Below are positions 31,993 to 41,048 of a DNA stretch of 64,000 bases, piece after piece. The first letter of the stretch is position 1. The number at the start of each line of letters is the position of its first letter. The DNA is from Actinoplanes sp. KI2 (GTDB lineage Bacteria; Actinomycetota; Actinomycetes; Mycobacteriales; Micromonosporaceae): positions 62,001 through 126,000 of the forward strand of contig NZ_JAOSZE010000002.1 in the NCBI RefSeq assembly GCF_025630775.1. The letters run 5' to 3'. The notes under the pieces are model-generated. The model did not search any database. It saw only the letters and a program-made list of their open reading frames with translations, and was not told the origin of the DNA. The position numbers and the translations under genes were made by a program.

Positions 31993-34575
31993 GTGGCGCA
32001 AGCTCACGACCCGGTCGAGGCCGCTGCGCTGCTGCACCGCCCCGCCCTGGTCGTGCTGGCCGGCCCGCCCGGCTGCGGCCGCACCACCCTGCTGCGCCGC
32101 GTCGCCGGCCTGGCGCCCGGCCCGGTCCACGCCGGCGGCGGCCTCGCCATGCTGCGCACCACCCCCGCCCTCGCCCTGTCCCGGGCGGTGCGGGCCCGGC
32201 TGCCCGCGCACGACGTGCACCTGCTCGCCGAGGCCGTCCGCTCCCGGGTGCGCGGCGGCCTGCTGGTCCTCGACGACCTGCAGTACACCGACCCGGCCAC
32301 CCTCGCCGCGCTGCCGCTGCTGGCCGCGCACTGCCGGGTCCTGGTGGCCGTGCGCACCCCGCACCGGCTGCCCGAGCCGGTCGCCGCGGCCCTGCAGCAG
32401 GCCGCCACGGCCTGGCTGACCGTGCCGCCGCTGACCCGCCCCGAGGCCCTCGACCTGGCCCGGCGCACCGCGGCGCAGCTCGACCCGGCGACGCTCGAGG
32501 CGGTGGCCGACCGGGCCGGCGGCAACCCCCTCGCGATCACCGCGCTGGCCCGGCAGGCCGCCGCGGGCCGCGCTCCCGGCGGGTCCGGCATCGACCAGGT
32601 GGCGTACGCGATCGCCGCCGCCCTCGCCGACCTGCCGCGTCCCGCCCGCACCGCGCTGGCCGCGCTCGGGCTGCTCGGCCGGCCGGCACCCGCGGGACTG
32701 CTCGGCCCGGGCGTGCCCGATCTGCGCGACGCCGGGCTGATCGTGGCCGGGCCGGGCGGTGACCTCGTGCCGTCCTCGACGTATCTGGCGGAGACCGCGG
32801 CCGGGCTGCTCGACGCGGCCGGCCGCGTCGAGCTGCACACCCGGCTGGCCGAGCTGACCCCGCCGGCCGAGGCGGCCCGGCACCTGGCCGCCGCCGGTGA
32901 CCACGCCGCCGCGCACCGGATGGCGCTGACCGCGGCCGACCGGTCCGCCGGCGGCGACCGGGCGGCGCTGCTGCTGTTCGCCTGCGACCTGGACACCCCG
33001 ATCGACCCGCGGGTGCGGATCGCGGCGGCCGACGCGGCCCTCGCGGCCGGCCGACCCGCCGCGGCCGCCCGGGTGCTCACCACCGACACCCCGCTGGGCG
33101 CGGAGGCGGACGTGCTGCGCGGCGAGGCCCTGCTGCAGGCCGCGGCGCCGGCGGCGGCCCGCGCGGCGGTCACCGGTGTGCCGGACGCGGCGCCCGCGCC
33201 GGTCTCCGCGGCCCGCGACCGGGTGCTGCTGCTGGCCGAGCTCGCGGCCGACCCGGCCGCCGCGCTAGAGCTGGCCGGGAAGATCTCGGCCCGCTACCCG
33301 CACCCGCCGCCGGGGGTGGCGGCCGCGCTCGCCGCCGTGCACGCCCGGCACCGCACCCCGGGCTGGGACCGTGACCTCGCCGCGGCGGCCGCCGCCGGGG
33401 ACCCCCTCGTTGCCCGGTGGAGCGCCTGGCTGCTGGTCGAGGAGCTGGTCGCCGACGGGCGGCTGACGGAAGCTGCGGGCGCGGCGCAGACCGCGGCCCG
33501 CGAGTGCGCCGACGAGCTGGCCTACGGCTGGCAGACCCGGTTCGCGGCGGCCGCCGACTGGGCCCTCGCCCTGCACGGCGCCACCGGCGGTGAGGGCGAG
33601 CAGCCGGCCACCCACCGGGCCGGAAGCCGCGCGGATGCGCAACCCGACGCCGGGATCGGCGCTGCGCCGGGTGCGGCCGCACCGGCGGGGGAGCCCGCCG
33701 GCGTACGGTATGAGCGCGAAGCGCCCGATCGGCCGGCGCCGGTGCAGCAGGCCGGACCCGACGCGGTCCTGGCCCGCAGCGGAAATCTCGCCGACCGGGC
33801 GATCCCGGACGAGGCCCGCGGCTACGCGACGGCCGCGGCCGCGCTGGTGGAGGCCGACACCGGGCTGCTGGGTGCGGCGCGGGCCCGGCTGGACGCCGGG
33901 CCGCGGCATGCGGCGACCGCATGGGTGGCCCGGGAAACCGCGTGGCTGGACGGGCAGCCCGACCGGGCGTTGCGGGCCGACGACGCTGCGGACACCCGCG
34001 GGCTGATCTCCGGCCTGCACGCGATCACGGCCCGGTGGGCCGCGTTCGATCTGGGCGAGACGGGGACGCCGCCGATTCCGGCCGATCTGCCCGCCCCGGC
34101 CCGGCGGACGCTGACCGCCTGGGCCACCGGCACCGGATTCACCGCTGCGGCGCACGGGTGGCGGCCCGTCGCGGCGCGGGAGGAGATCCGGTGCCTGCTC
34201 GCCGCCGGGCTCACCGGCGGTGATCCGGCACGCGCCGTCGCGGCGCTGCTGGAGGCCGAACGGCTCGCCGACGCGGCGGGCCTGACCGTGCTGGCCGGGC
34301 GCGCCCGTCGCGGCCTGCGCCGGCACAACGTGCACCGCGACGTGCGCAGTCCCCGGTCCGGGGACCAGCTCACCCGCCGGGAGACCGACGTGTTACGTCT
34401 GGTCGCGGCGGGGGAACCCACCCGGCGCATCGCCGGGCAGCTCGGCATCTCGGCCGAGACTGTCGACACCCACATCCGCGCCGGCATGCGCAAGCTCGGC
34501 GCCCGCACCCGAACGGAAGCCGCCGCCCTCGTCTTCGCCACCTTCCCCTCCGACACGCTGAAGGACGGCCGGTGA
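31993..34575 (+). CDS. large LuxR-family regulator with N-terminal ATPase domain
   Basis: 860 residues from GTG 31993, with GGGGGAG upstream. Walker A VLAGPPGCGRTTLLRRVAG is near 22-40 and a Walker-B-like GGLLVLDDLQY near 90. A long Ala-rich, TPR-like middle follows. A C-terminal LuxR HTH lies at about 795-850 (QLTRRETDVLRLVAAGEPTR, then RIAGQLGISAETVDTHIRAG and MRKLGARTRTE). This is the MalT/LAL architecture. Such proteins are pathway activators in actinomycetes, but the target is not evident. The gene overlaps the next by 4 bp. Confidence 0.9.
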   Translation: MAQAHDPVEAAALLHRPALVVLAGPPGCGRTTLLRRVAGLAPGPVHAGGGLAMLRTTPALALSRAVRARLPAHDVHLLAEAVRSRVRGGLLVLDDLQYTDPATLAALPLLAAHCRVLVAVRTPHRLPEPVAAALQQAATAWLTVPPLTRPEALDLARRTAAQLDPATLEAVADRAGGNPLAITALARQAAAGRAPGGSGIDQVAYAIAAALADLPRPARTALAALGLLGRPAPAGLLGPGVPDLRDAGLIVAGPGGDLVPSSTYLAETAAGLLDAAGRVELHTRLAELTPPAEAARHLAAAGDHAAAHRMALTAADRSAGGDRAALLLFACDLDTPIDPRVRIAAADAALAAGRPAAAARVLTTDTPLGAEADVLRGEALLQAAAPAAARAAVTGVPDAAPAPVSAARDRVLLLAELAADPAAALELAGKISARYPHPPPGVAAALAAVHARHRTPGWDRDLAAAAAAGDPLVARWSAWLLVEELVADGRLTEAAGAAQTAARECADELAYGWQTRFAAAADWALALHGATGGEGEQPATHRAGSRADAQPDAGIGAAPGAAAPAGEPAGVRYEREAPDRPAPVQQAGPDAVLARSGNLADRAIPDEARGYATAAAALVEADTGLLGAARARLDAGPRHAATAWVARETAWLDGQPDRALRADDAADTRGLISGLHAITARWAAFDLGETGTPPIPADLPAPARRTLTAWATGTGFTAAAHGWRPVAAREEIRCLLAAGLTGGDPARAVAALLEAERLADAAGLTVLAGRARRGLRRHNVHRDVRSPRSGDQLTRRETDVLRLVAAGEPTRRIAGQLGISAETVDTHIRAGMRKLGARTRTEAAALVFATFPSDTLKDGR

Positions 34576-35108
34576 CCAGACAGTCCGACGCCCCCCGCCA
34601 TGTCGTCGCCACTCCGGCGGACGCCGACACCGTGCTGCGCCGCCTGATCCGCGACGGCTGGGTGGCCCGCGACGGTTTCGCCCTGCCCGACCCGGCCTGG
34701 GACGTCAGCGGCAACCGCCTGGTGCTGCACGGGCGGATCACCGACCCGGAGGCGCTGCAGCTGGCGGTGCTGGCGGCGGCCCGGGGCGCGGGGATCGTGG
34801 CGATCTGCGACGCGGAGTCCCCGCTGGGCCGGGCGCTGATCGACGACCTGGCCCGGCTCGGCCCGGTGCGGCAGGGCCCGGCGCCCGAGCCGAACGACCA
34901 CAGCGCGGTCGCCGACCTGGTGCCCGAGCAGCGCGCCCTGCTCGACCGGCTGGCCGCCGGGGACACGATCGCGGCGGCCGCGGCGGCCGAGTTCCTGTCG
35001 CTGCGCACCGCGAACCGGCGCATCGCCGAGGCCCGGCAGTTGTTCGGGGTGCGCACCACCCGCGAGGCCGTGTTGGCCTACCTGCGGCAGCGCGGCCCAC
35101 AACCGTGA
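34572..35108 (+). CDS. LuxR-type HTH protein coupled to the large regulator
   Basis: 178 residues, GTG start inside the stop of the LAL gene (GTGA). The N-terminal half (about 15-100) has no clear receiver-domain Asp pattern; the C-terminal 65 residues (LVPEQRALLDRLAAGDTIAA, AAAAEFLSLRTANRRIAEAR, QLFGVRTTREAVLAYL) form a LuxR-like HTH. It probably works with the ATPase regulator, as an accessory DNA-binding protein. Also possible is a derived response regulator. Confidence 0.7.
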   Translation: MTRQSDAPRHVVATPADADTVLRRLIRDGWVARDGFALPDPAWDVSGNRLVLHGRITDPEALQLAVLAAARGAGIVAICDAESPLGRALIDDLARLGPVRQGPAPEPNDHSAVADLVPEQRALLDRLAAGDTIAAAAAAEFLSLRTANRRIAEARQLFGVRTTREAVLAYLRQRGPQP

Positions 35109-35160
35109 TCGATATCGACTAGGGTGACCGGTCGGATCAGGACCGGTACGGGGGGCGGAC

Positions 35161-36006
35161 GTGACCACGGAGGCATGGCCGACAAGCGCCCGGCTCGACG
35201 CGCCGAAGGTGCTCGAGCGGATCGCCTCGATCACCGGGGTGCGGCTGGTCCTGGAAGGACCGGCGCCCGGCGGTGAGGTCGGCGCGGCGTTCGTGCGCTG
35301 GCCCGACGGGCGGCGCTCGGTGCTGACCGCGGCCCGCACCCGCAGCGCGGTGCTGGTGGACCGGGCCCGCGAGGCCGGGGTGCCGACCCCGCGGCACGAG
35401 CTGACCGCCCGGGTCGACGGGGTGCGGGTCGTGGTGCAGCAGCGGCTGCCGGGGGCGCCGCCGTCCAGCGTGGACGCGGGTCTGGTGCGGCAGATGCTGC
35501 GGGTCAACGACCAGCTGGCCGGGGTGCTCGCCGGGGAACCGGACCCGCGCCCGGCCGAGCTGTATCTGACCTCGGACGGTCCCGGGTTCTGCCTGCACGA
35601 GCCGCTGTCGGCGTTCGACGCGCGCTCGGCGCGGCTGCTGGCCTGGGTGCACGAGGTCGGCGCGGACGGGTCGCACATGGTCGGCGACGACCTGACCCAC
35701 ATGGACTTCCACCCCTGGAACGTGCTGGTCGACCGGGGCCGGCTCAGCGGGGTCGTCGACTGGGACGGGGCGCAGCGCGGGGACCGGCACTTCGATCTGG
35801 TCACGCTGCTGTTCTACCTGCGGGCGCACGCGCCGGCGCTGGCGGCGCTGGTCGAGGAGCGGCTGAGGTTGCTGCCCGCGCGGCGGATGCGGGCCTACTG
35901 GGCGCACATGAGCCTGCGGCAGGTGGACTGGTCGATCCGGCACCATGACGCGGCGACGGTGCGGCGGTGGCTGACGGTGGCCGAGGAGGGCATCGCGGCG
36001 CTGTGA
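35161..36006 (+). CDS. aminoglycoside phosphotransferase-like kinase
   Basis: 281 residues from GTG 35161. The kinase core has DDLTHMDFHPWNVLVDRG (catalytic loop HxDxHxxN form) and LSGVVDWDGAQRGDRHFDLV (DFG-like Asp and following acidic motif) at about 178-215. These fit the APH/choline kinase superfamily. Substrates include drugs, homoserine and sugars, so drug resistance cannot be claimed. It overlaps the FAD oxidoreductase gene by 4 bp, indicating a shared operon. Confidence 0.85.
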   Translation: MTTEAWPTSARLDAPKVLERIASITGVRLVLEGPAPGGEVGAAFVRWPDGRRSVLTAARTRSAVLVDRAREAGVPTPRHELTARVDGVRVVVQQRLPGAPPSSVDAGLVRQMLRVNDQLAGVLAGEPDPRPAELYLTSDGPGFCLHEPLSAFDARSARLLAWVHEVGADGSHMVGDDLTHMDFHPWNVLVDRGRLSGVVDWDGAQRGDRHFDLVTLLFYLRAHAPALAALVEERLRLLPARRMRAYWAHMSLRQVDWSIRHHDAATVRRWLTVAEEGIAAL

Positions 36007-36881
36007 AGCCGGTGGTGGTGGTCGGCGGGGGGATCGTCGGGGCCTGTGTCGCCTACCAGGTCGCGCGGGCTGGAGTTCCGGTGACGGTGATCTTCCGGGA
36101 CGGTGGGGTCACGCCGCTGTCGTTCGCCTGGATCGGGACCGGTCCGCCGTGGCCCGGCGGCGCCTCCGACCTGTCCGGATTTATCCTGACGGATTGGTTG
36201 GCGCTGGCGTCGTCCGTGCCGGGCGTCGACGTGCGGTGGTCGGGCGACGACGGGGCGGTGGACCCGGTCGCGGTGACCCGCGCGCTGCTGCGGGCCGCCC
36301 GCGGGCTGGGGGCGCGGACCGTGTCCGGGGCGTCGGTGAGCGCGGTGCGCGACGGCCTGGTGTCGTCGTCGGCCGGGCAGCTCCCGGCGTCGACCGTGGT
36401 GGTCGCGGCGGGGACCGGCACGACCGGGCTGTGCCCGTCGGTTGCGGTGCCGGCCTCGCCGGCCTTCCGGCTGCGGGTGCGTGCGCCGCGCGGCCTGGTG
36501 CCGGGCATCGTGGCGACAGAGCATTTCGACGTACGCGAGGCGAGCCCCGGGTTGTTGCTGGCGACCGCGCCGCTCGGGGCGGACCGGTCGCCGGCCGGGC
36601 TGCGGACCCTCGCCGGGCAGACGACCGACCGGCTGCGGGCGGCGTTCGGCGGCGGGCCGCGGCTTCCCGGCGGCGAGCTGCGGCTTCTCGACTGGGCGGT
36701 GGGGCAGCGGCCGATGCCGCCGGGCGGCCCGGTGATCGGGTGGGTGTCGCCCGGCGTGTACGTGGCGGTCATGCACTCGGCGATCTGCCTGGCCCCGGTC
36801 GCGGCCCGGCTGATCGCCGAGGAGATCGTCACCGGCCGGCCCTCGCCGGCGCTGGCCGCTTGCCATTCCCGGCCGGTGTGA
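36003..36881 (+). CDS. FAD-dependent oxidoreductase, DAO type
   Basis: 292 residues from GTG 36003, overlapping the kinase stop. The N-terminal Rossmann motif VVVVGGGIVGACVAYQVARA is followed by V(T)VIFRD, and the C-terminus has GPVIGWVSPGVYVAVMHSAI, usual in glycine/D-amino-acid oxidase-like enzymes. It is shorter than typical members (350-400), lacking some of the substrate domain. Substrate unknown. Its end is followed directly by the promoter region of the second sigma locus. Confidence 0.85.
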   Translation: MKPVVVVGGGIVGACVAYQVARAGVPVTVIFRDGGVTPLSFAWIGTGPPWPGGASDLSGFILTDWLALASSVPGVDVRWSGDDGAVDPVAVTRALLRAARGLGARTVSGASVSAVRDGLVSSSAGQLPASTVVVAAGTGTTGLCPSVAVPASPAFRLRVRAPRGLVPGIVATEHFDVREASPGLLLATAPLGADRSPAGLRTLAGQTTDRLRAAFGGGPRLPGGELRLLDWAVGQRPMPPGGPVIGWVSPGVYVAVMHSAICLAPVAARLIAEEIVTGRPSPALAACHSRPV

Positions 36882-36884
36882 TGC

Positions 36885-36897
36885 AACCTTCCCGTCC
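36885..36897 (+). promoter_or_regulatory. SigE-family promoter-like motif, locus 2
   Basis: AACCTTCCCGTCC, ending 37 nt before the GTG at 36934. The matching motif before the first sigma gene (2362-2374, minus strand) is AACCTTTTCGCCC at 36 nt. Agreement at 10 of 13 positions and in distance supports an autoregulated promoter. Confidence 0.5.
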
Positions 36898-36933
36898 TCC
36901 GCGGAGTAGATGCAGTGGTCGAGGAGAGGGGGC

Positions 36934-37431
36934 GTGGTGGTCCGAGCCGGCTGGGAAGACCAGTTCGTCGAGTATTTCCGCGCACGAGCGCAACCGCTGC
37001 GCCGACTTGCCTACGCGTTGTGCGGTGACTGGCACACCGCCGAGGATCTGGTGCAGCTCGCCTTCGTCCGGTTGTACCGGCGCTGGCCCGGCATCCGCGA
37101 CGAGACGGTGGACGCCTACGCCCGGCGGGTGCTGGTCAACGCGTTCCTGACGCACCGGCGTGCCCGGCGGCGGGAGTCGCTGATGGCCGACCCGCCCGAG
37201 CGGGCGGCCGGTGGCGCCGACCCGACCGACCGGCTGGCGGTGCGCCGGGCCCTGGCCGGCCTGGCGCCGCGGCAGCGGGCCGCGGTGGTGCTGCGGTACC
37301 TGGAGGACCTGCCGGTGGCCGAGGTGGCCGCGCTGCTGCAGATCAGCGAGGGCACGGTGAAGAGCCAGACCGCGCGGGCCATCCAATCCATGCGGGGCGC
37401 GTTCGACGGCTCCGCGCTCACCAGGGAGTAA
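36934..37431 (+). CDS. SigE-family RNA polymerase sigma factor, second copy
   Basis: 165 residues from GTG 36934, with AGGAGAGGGGG upstream; an ATG at 36910 would add eight. Region 2 has RLAYALCGDWHTAEDLVQLA (about 25-45) and region 4 RQRAAVVLRYLEDLPVAEVA then ALLQISEGTVKSQTARAI. It aligns over its length with the factor at 1832-2326, including the CGDWHTA block, so the two loci are paralogous. It leads an operon with a membrane protein 3 bp downstream. Confidence 0.9.
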   Translation: MVVRAGWEDQFVEYFRARAQPLRRLAYALCGDWHTAEDLVQLAFVRLYRRWPGIRDETVDAYARRVLVNAFLTHRRARRRESLMADPPERAAGGADPTDRLAVRRALAGLAPRQRAAVVLRYLEDLPVAEVAALLQISEGTVKSQTARAIQSMRGAFDGSALTRE

Positions 37432-37434
37432 GCG

Positions 37435-38262
37435 ATGCAGGAAACGGACATGCGCCAGGCGCTGACGGAGTACGTGAGCGACGGCGAACCGGCGATGGGG
37501 CTGACCGCCGCCGCGGTCCTGACGGCCGGCCGGCGGTCGCGCCGGACCCGCCGGCTGGCCGGGGTCGCCGGGGCCGGGCTGGCGGCCGCGCTGGTCGGGG
37601 CCGGCGTGGTCGTGGTCGCCGGCGGCGGTTTCCCCGGTTCGGACTTCGCGGCGGCCGCGCCGTGCCCGTCCCCGCCCGGATCCCGCCCCGCCGGGTCGGT
37701 CGCGGCCGACAAGCCGCTGTCACCGGAGCTGGCGCGGTGGGCGGCCACGAGCCTGACCTGCTACCTCAGGCAAGAGGTGCCGCGGCTGCTCCCGGCCGCG
37801 AAATTCGCCCAGGTGCCGGGGGCGAAGGCCGGCCCGCTGACCGGGTTCTCCCTCGGCGGCGAACCGCCCTGGGGCAACCGGGTGGACGCGCTGGCCCTGA
37901 TCCGCGATGCCGCGGGAACCGGCGACCTGACCGTCACGGTCGGGGTGGTGGACCAGTCGGACGCGGCCCGGGAGAAGGAAAGCTGCCGGACCGAGAAGGC
38001 CGCGAAATGCACCGTCCAGCGCGGCCCGAACGGCGAAACCGTGCTGCTGGGCACCGAACGCGACCCGCTGCCCCCCGACAACCCGCGAAACTACGTCGTC
38101 CGGGTCTACCGCGGGCACAGCGAGATCTACGTGCAGGTCTCGAACACCGACCGCCAACCGGCGAACGGCGGGGCCCCGGCCGCGACCCGGCCGAAGCCTG
38201 TCCTCTCCGCGGACCAGGCCGTCCAGTTGGCCCTCTCGCCCGAGCTGTACCTCTTCCCGTAA
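37435..38262 (+). CDS. membrane protein partnered with second SigE-family sigma factor
   Basis: 275 residues. Transmembrane helix at about 37-60 (LAGVAGAGLAAALVGAGVVV), then an extracytoplasmic domain containing CTVQRGPNGETVLLGTERD and ending KPVLSADQAVQLALSPELYL. It is a paralogue of 907-1827, which has the same order and matching blocks. Two such sigma plus membrane protein pairs in one window suggest a conserved signalling unit. Anti-sigma activity is inferred, not shown. Confidence 0.7.
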   Translation: MQETDMRQALTEYVSDGEPAMGLTAAAVLTAGRRSRRTRRLAGVAGAGLAAALVGAGVVVVAGGGFPGSDFAAAAPCPSPPGSRPAGSVAADKPLSPELARWAATSLTCYLRQEVPRLLPAAKFAQVPGAKAGPLTGFSLGGEPPWGNRVDALALIRDAAGTGDLTVTVGVVDQSDAAREKESCRTEKAAKCTVQRGPNGETVLLGTERDPLPPDNPRNYVVRVYRGHSEIYVQVSNTDRQPANGGAPAATRPKPVLSADQAVQLALSPELYLFP

Positions 38263-38291
38263 CGCCCGCCGGTTCCCGTAGTGCCGCCGGC

Positions 38292-39107
38292 TCAGTCCGC
38301 GCGCCGGCCCACCCGCAACACGCTCAGGTACCGGCGGGCCGCCCGGTCGCCCATGCGGGTGCGGATGCGCTCGGCGATAGCGTCGAGCAGCGGCTCACGG
38401 ACGGCGGGATCGAGCTTGCGGCACAGCGACTGCGTGCGCAGCAGCTCGGCGAACCCCGCACCGTCGAACCACTGAACGGTCGGGTACCAGCGCACGATCG
38501 GCGGGTCGAACAGGCCGCCGGGGTCGTCGACCGCACCCCAGCCCCGGTCGCTGCCGCGCACCTCGGCCTCCGTCGGCGGATGACCCCAGTCGGGGTTGCC
38601 GGGGGAGAACTTCTCGTGCAGGTCGGCCGTCTCCGCGTACACCTCCGGCTCGCCGGGCCGGCGGACGACCACGTGGCCGAGCAGCACCATCCAGCCCCCG
38701 GGGCGAAGCACCTCCCGGGCCCGCCGCCAACCGACCGCCGGATCGACCCAGTGCCACGACGACGCGGCCACGACGACGTCGAAGCGCCGGCCGCGGTCGC
38801 CCCACTCCTCGAAGGTCGCCCTCTCGACGGTGACGTTGCCGAACTCGCCGAGCCGCCGGGTCGCGAGCGCGGCCATGCCTTCGCCCGGCTCGACGGCGGT
38901 CACCTCGCAGCCGAGCGCGGCCAGTGAACGGGTCGCCTGACCGGTGCCGCAGCCGATCTCGAGAACCGGCGACCCGGCGCCGATGCCGGTGACGGCGACC
39001 AGGTCGGCGAAGAGCTCGCCGGGATACCCCGGCCGGACCCGGTCGTACAACTCCGGCACCTCGTCGAACAGCCGGCCGATACCACGCCGGTCCGGGTCCG
39101 CCACCAC
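38292..39107 (-). CDS. class I SAM-dependent methyltransferase
   Basis: 271 residues from GTG 39107. Opening RLFDEVPELYDRVRPGYPGE, motif I PVLEIGCGTGQATRSLAALG at about 48-67, then CEVTAVEPGEGMAALATRRL and FDVVVAASSWHWVDPAVGWR. This matches the large group of actinobacterial methyltransferases of unknown substrate with a SSWHWV element. It stands between the sigma operon and a convergent-side acyltransferase gene. Confidence 0.9.
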   Translation of the reverse strand: MVADPDRRGIGRLFDEVPELYDRVRPGYPGELFADLVAVTGIGAGSPVLEIGCGTGQATRSLAALGCEVTAVEPGEGMAALATRRLGEFGNVTVERATFEEWGDRGRRFDVVVAASSWHWVDPAVGWRRAREVLRPGGWMVLLGHVVVRRPGEPEVYAETADLHEKFSPGNPDWGHPPTEAEVRGSDRGWGAVDDPGGLFDPPIVRWYPTVQWFDGAGFAELLRTQSLCRKLDPAVREPLLDAIAERIRTRMGDRAARRYLSVLRVGRRAD

Positions 39108-39175
39108 ATCACCCCCGCCGAGCCGGCCTGCCGGTATCGGACCAGCCTACGGACCACGCGACGGCGCCGAGAACC

Positions 39176-39964
39176 CTAGGCCGTGGTCGGGTTGCGGGGC
39201 CGGATCCGGGAGTTGTCGACCGCGCGGGTGTGGTCGACCTCGTGCGGCAGCTGCATCTCACCGGGCCGCAGCGCGGCGAGGGTCTCGTCGATCCCGTCCA
39301 TGATCAGCCGGGTGGACTTCATCGCCCGCGCCCCCGGCGTGCCGGTCACCTGGGACAGGTCGACCGGGTGGTCGCCGAACCGGACGTGCACCACCGGCCG
39401 GCGCCGCACCGCCCGCAGCAGCGACCGGCCGATCCCCACCGGCGTCGTGTACGGCAGCACGGTGTGCGTGTTCCACTGCGCGACCGGCAGCACCGGCGCA
39501 CCGGCCGCGGCGGCCATCCGGGCCACGCCGGTCTTGCCGCGCTCGGGCCACATCCACGGGTCGAGCCCGATCCGGCCCTCCGGATAGACCAGGACCATCG
39601 CGCCCCCGCGCAGCGCCTCCACGGCGGCCGGCAACGCGTCGGCGACATGCGCGGTGTTGCGGTCGACCCGGATGTGCCCGGCCGCACGCATCGCCGCCCC
39701 GGCGACCGGCGCGTCGAAGATCCCGCCGGTCGCCATGAACTTCGGCGCTATCCCCGCCTTGTGACACGCGGCGGTCATCACGACCGGGTCGAACGGGCTG
39801 ATGTGGTTGGCCGCCAGGATCAGCGGCCCGCCGCGCAGCGACTCCGGCACCCGCCCGGACACCCGCAGCCGGCACAGCGGCACAATCCCGACCCGGGCCA
39901 GGAGCAGCATGAACCGCCACACGAACGGCGCCCGTTGTGCATCTTTCCCCATAAGGCCGCCCAT
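39176..39964 (-). CDS. 1-acyl-glycerol-3-phosphate acyltransferase family (PlsC-like)
   Basis: 262 residues from ATG 39964 (ATG 39952 is also possible). The acyltransferase motif I, NHISPFD with the H-x4-D pair, is at 54-59, and motif III VYPEGRIGLDPWMWPERGKT at about 125-145. A hydrophobic N-terminus (FMLLLARVGIVPLCRL) anchors it to the membrane. It would acylate lysophosphatidic acid or another lipid acceptor. Repeat-rich DNA follows its promoter side. Confidence 0.88.
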   Translation of the reverse strand: MGGLMGKDAQRAPFVWRFMLLLARVGIVPLCRLRVSGRVPESLRGGPLILAANHISPFDPVVMTAACHKAGIAPKFMATGGIFDAPVAGAAMRAAGHIRVDRNTAHVADALPAAVEALRGGAMVLVYPEGRIGLDPWMWPERGKTGVARMAAAAGAPVLPVAQWNTHTVLPYTTPVGIGRSLLRAVRRRPVVHVRFGDHPVDLSQVTGTPGARAMKSTRLIMDGIDETLAALRPGEMQLPHEVDHTRAVDNSRIRPRNPTTA

Positions 39965-39989
39965 GATGCCATGCCGGCACGGCCGGCCA

Positions 39990-40262
39990 ACCGGCCTCCC
40001 CGAACTCGGCCGCCCGGGCCGCTACGGCTTCCCGCCGGCCTCCCCGAACTCGGCCGCCCGGCCGCTACGGTTTCCCGCCGGCCTCCCCGAACTCGGCCAG
40101 CCGGGCGCCACCCTCGCCGTTACGGCATCCTGCCGGCCGCCATCTCGCCGCTCCAGCCTCCCTCCGGCCAATCGCCGCTCGCCGCCACGGCTTCCTGCCG
40201 GCCGCCGCCTCTCCGCTACGGCCGCCCACCGGGCACTCGCCGCTACGGCTTCCCGCCGGCCT
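39990..40262. repeat. echo copies of the 3' end of the neighbouring minus-strand gene
   Basis: The sequence CTACGGCTTCCCGCCGGCCT with CCCCGA(A/G)CTCGGCC marks the C-terminus and stop of the gene ending at 40243 (LAELGEAGGKP then stop). Near copies with the stop stand at 40022 and 40065 (43 bp apart), and more worn copies between 40120 and 40225. The spacer is therefore largely built of duplicated gene ends. Confidence 0.8.
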
Positions 40263-41001
40263 CCCCGAGCTCGGCCAGCCGGGCCTCCACCTCGGCGAGC
40301 TCGGCCCGTAACCGCTGGGCCTGCTGCTCGGCCTCGGCCCGCTCGGCGGCCAGGATGTGCTCGACCGCCTCCTGCACGCCGGGCACGTCGACCAGCGACA
40401 CGATCCGCAGCGCCTCGGCCGGGCGCACCACATACGGCTTGGCGAGCACCTTCGACCCCTGCGACGCCGCCACCGTCCACTCGCCCTCGCCGTACGCGAG
40501 GGTGACGGTCAGCGCCGGGGCAGGTTTCGCCTTGACCGGCCGGGTCGCCTTGCGCTGCGCTGGTGGCGCGGTATCCGTCACGGGCCGTTCCTCACTTTTC
40601 GGCGCCGCCGGCGGCGCCGGCGGCTTGTCGATCACGAACTCGGGCATCGGGGGAGCGGGCGGCGGCGGGGGAGCGGGCACGGCCTTCTTCGCGGCCGCCC
40701 CGCGCGGAGCCACCCGCAGGTCGCCGGGGGAGAACGGCAACTCGTCCTTGCCGAACCGGACCACCACGAAGTCGTCGCCGGCCGCCGGATCCGCCAGGTC
40801 CACCACCTGGCCGATCTGCCCGGCGACCTGCCCGGCGGACTCGGTGAACTGCACCCGCGGCCGGCGCCCGGCGGCCAGCCCGGCACGGATCGTCGTCAGT
40901 TCTTCGGCGCTCAAACCCCGGGCCACGGCACCCACCCACTTCTCTCGTACGTTTGTGCGAATCTTTCTATCAGGCCCCACCGACAATTCGCTCGTCGCCA
41001 C
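40243..41001 (-). CDS. protein of unknown function with Pro-rich linker and coiled-coil tail
   Basis: 252 residues. N-terminal domain about 30-100: LSAEELTTIRAGLAAGRRPR, VQFTESAGQVAGQIGQVVDL, DDFVVVRFGKDELPFSPGDL, a pattern recurring in actinobacterial proteins of unknown role (perhaps DUF6319; memory only). A Pro/Ala/Lys linker follows, then VTLAYGEGEWTVAASQGSKV and a C-terminal coiled coil (about 215-250). A nucleoid-associated or cell-wall protein are both conceivable. The C-terminus is echoed in the spacer. Confidence 0.7.
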   Translation of the reverse strand: MATSELSVGPDRKIRTNVREKWVGAVARGLSAEELTTIRAGLAAGRRPRVQFTESAGQVAGQIGQVVDLADPAAGDDFVVVRFGKDELPFSPGDLRVAPRGAAAKKAVPAPPPPPAPPMPEFVIDKPPAPPAAPKSEERPVTDTAPPAQRKATRPVKAKPAPALTVTLAYGEGEWTVAASQGSKVLAKPYVVRPAEALRIVSLVDVPGVQEAVEHILAAERAEAEQQAQRLRAELAEVEARLAELGEAGGKP

Positions 41002-41048
41002 ACCCGCGAAACCCCTACGGTGTCCACGAAGCCCGGCGAAAGGACATC

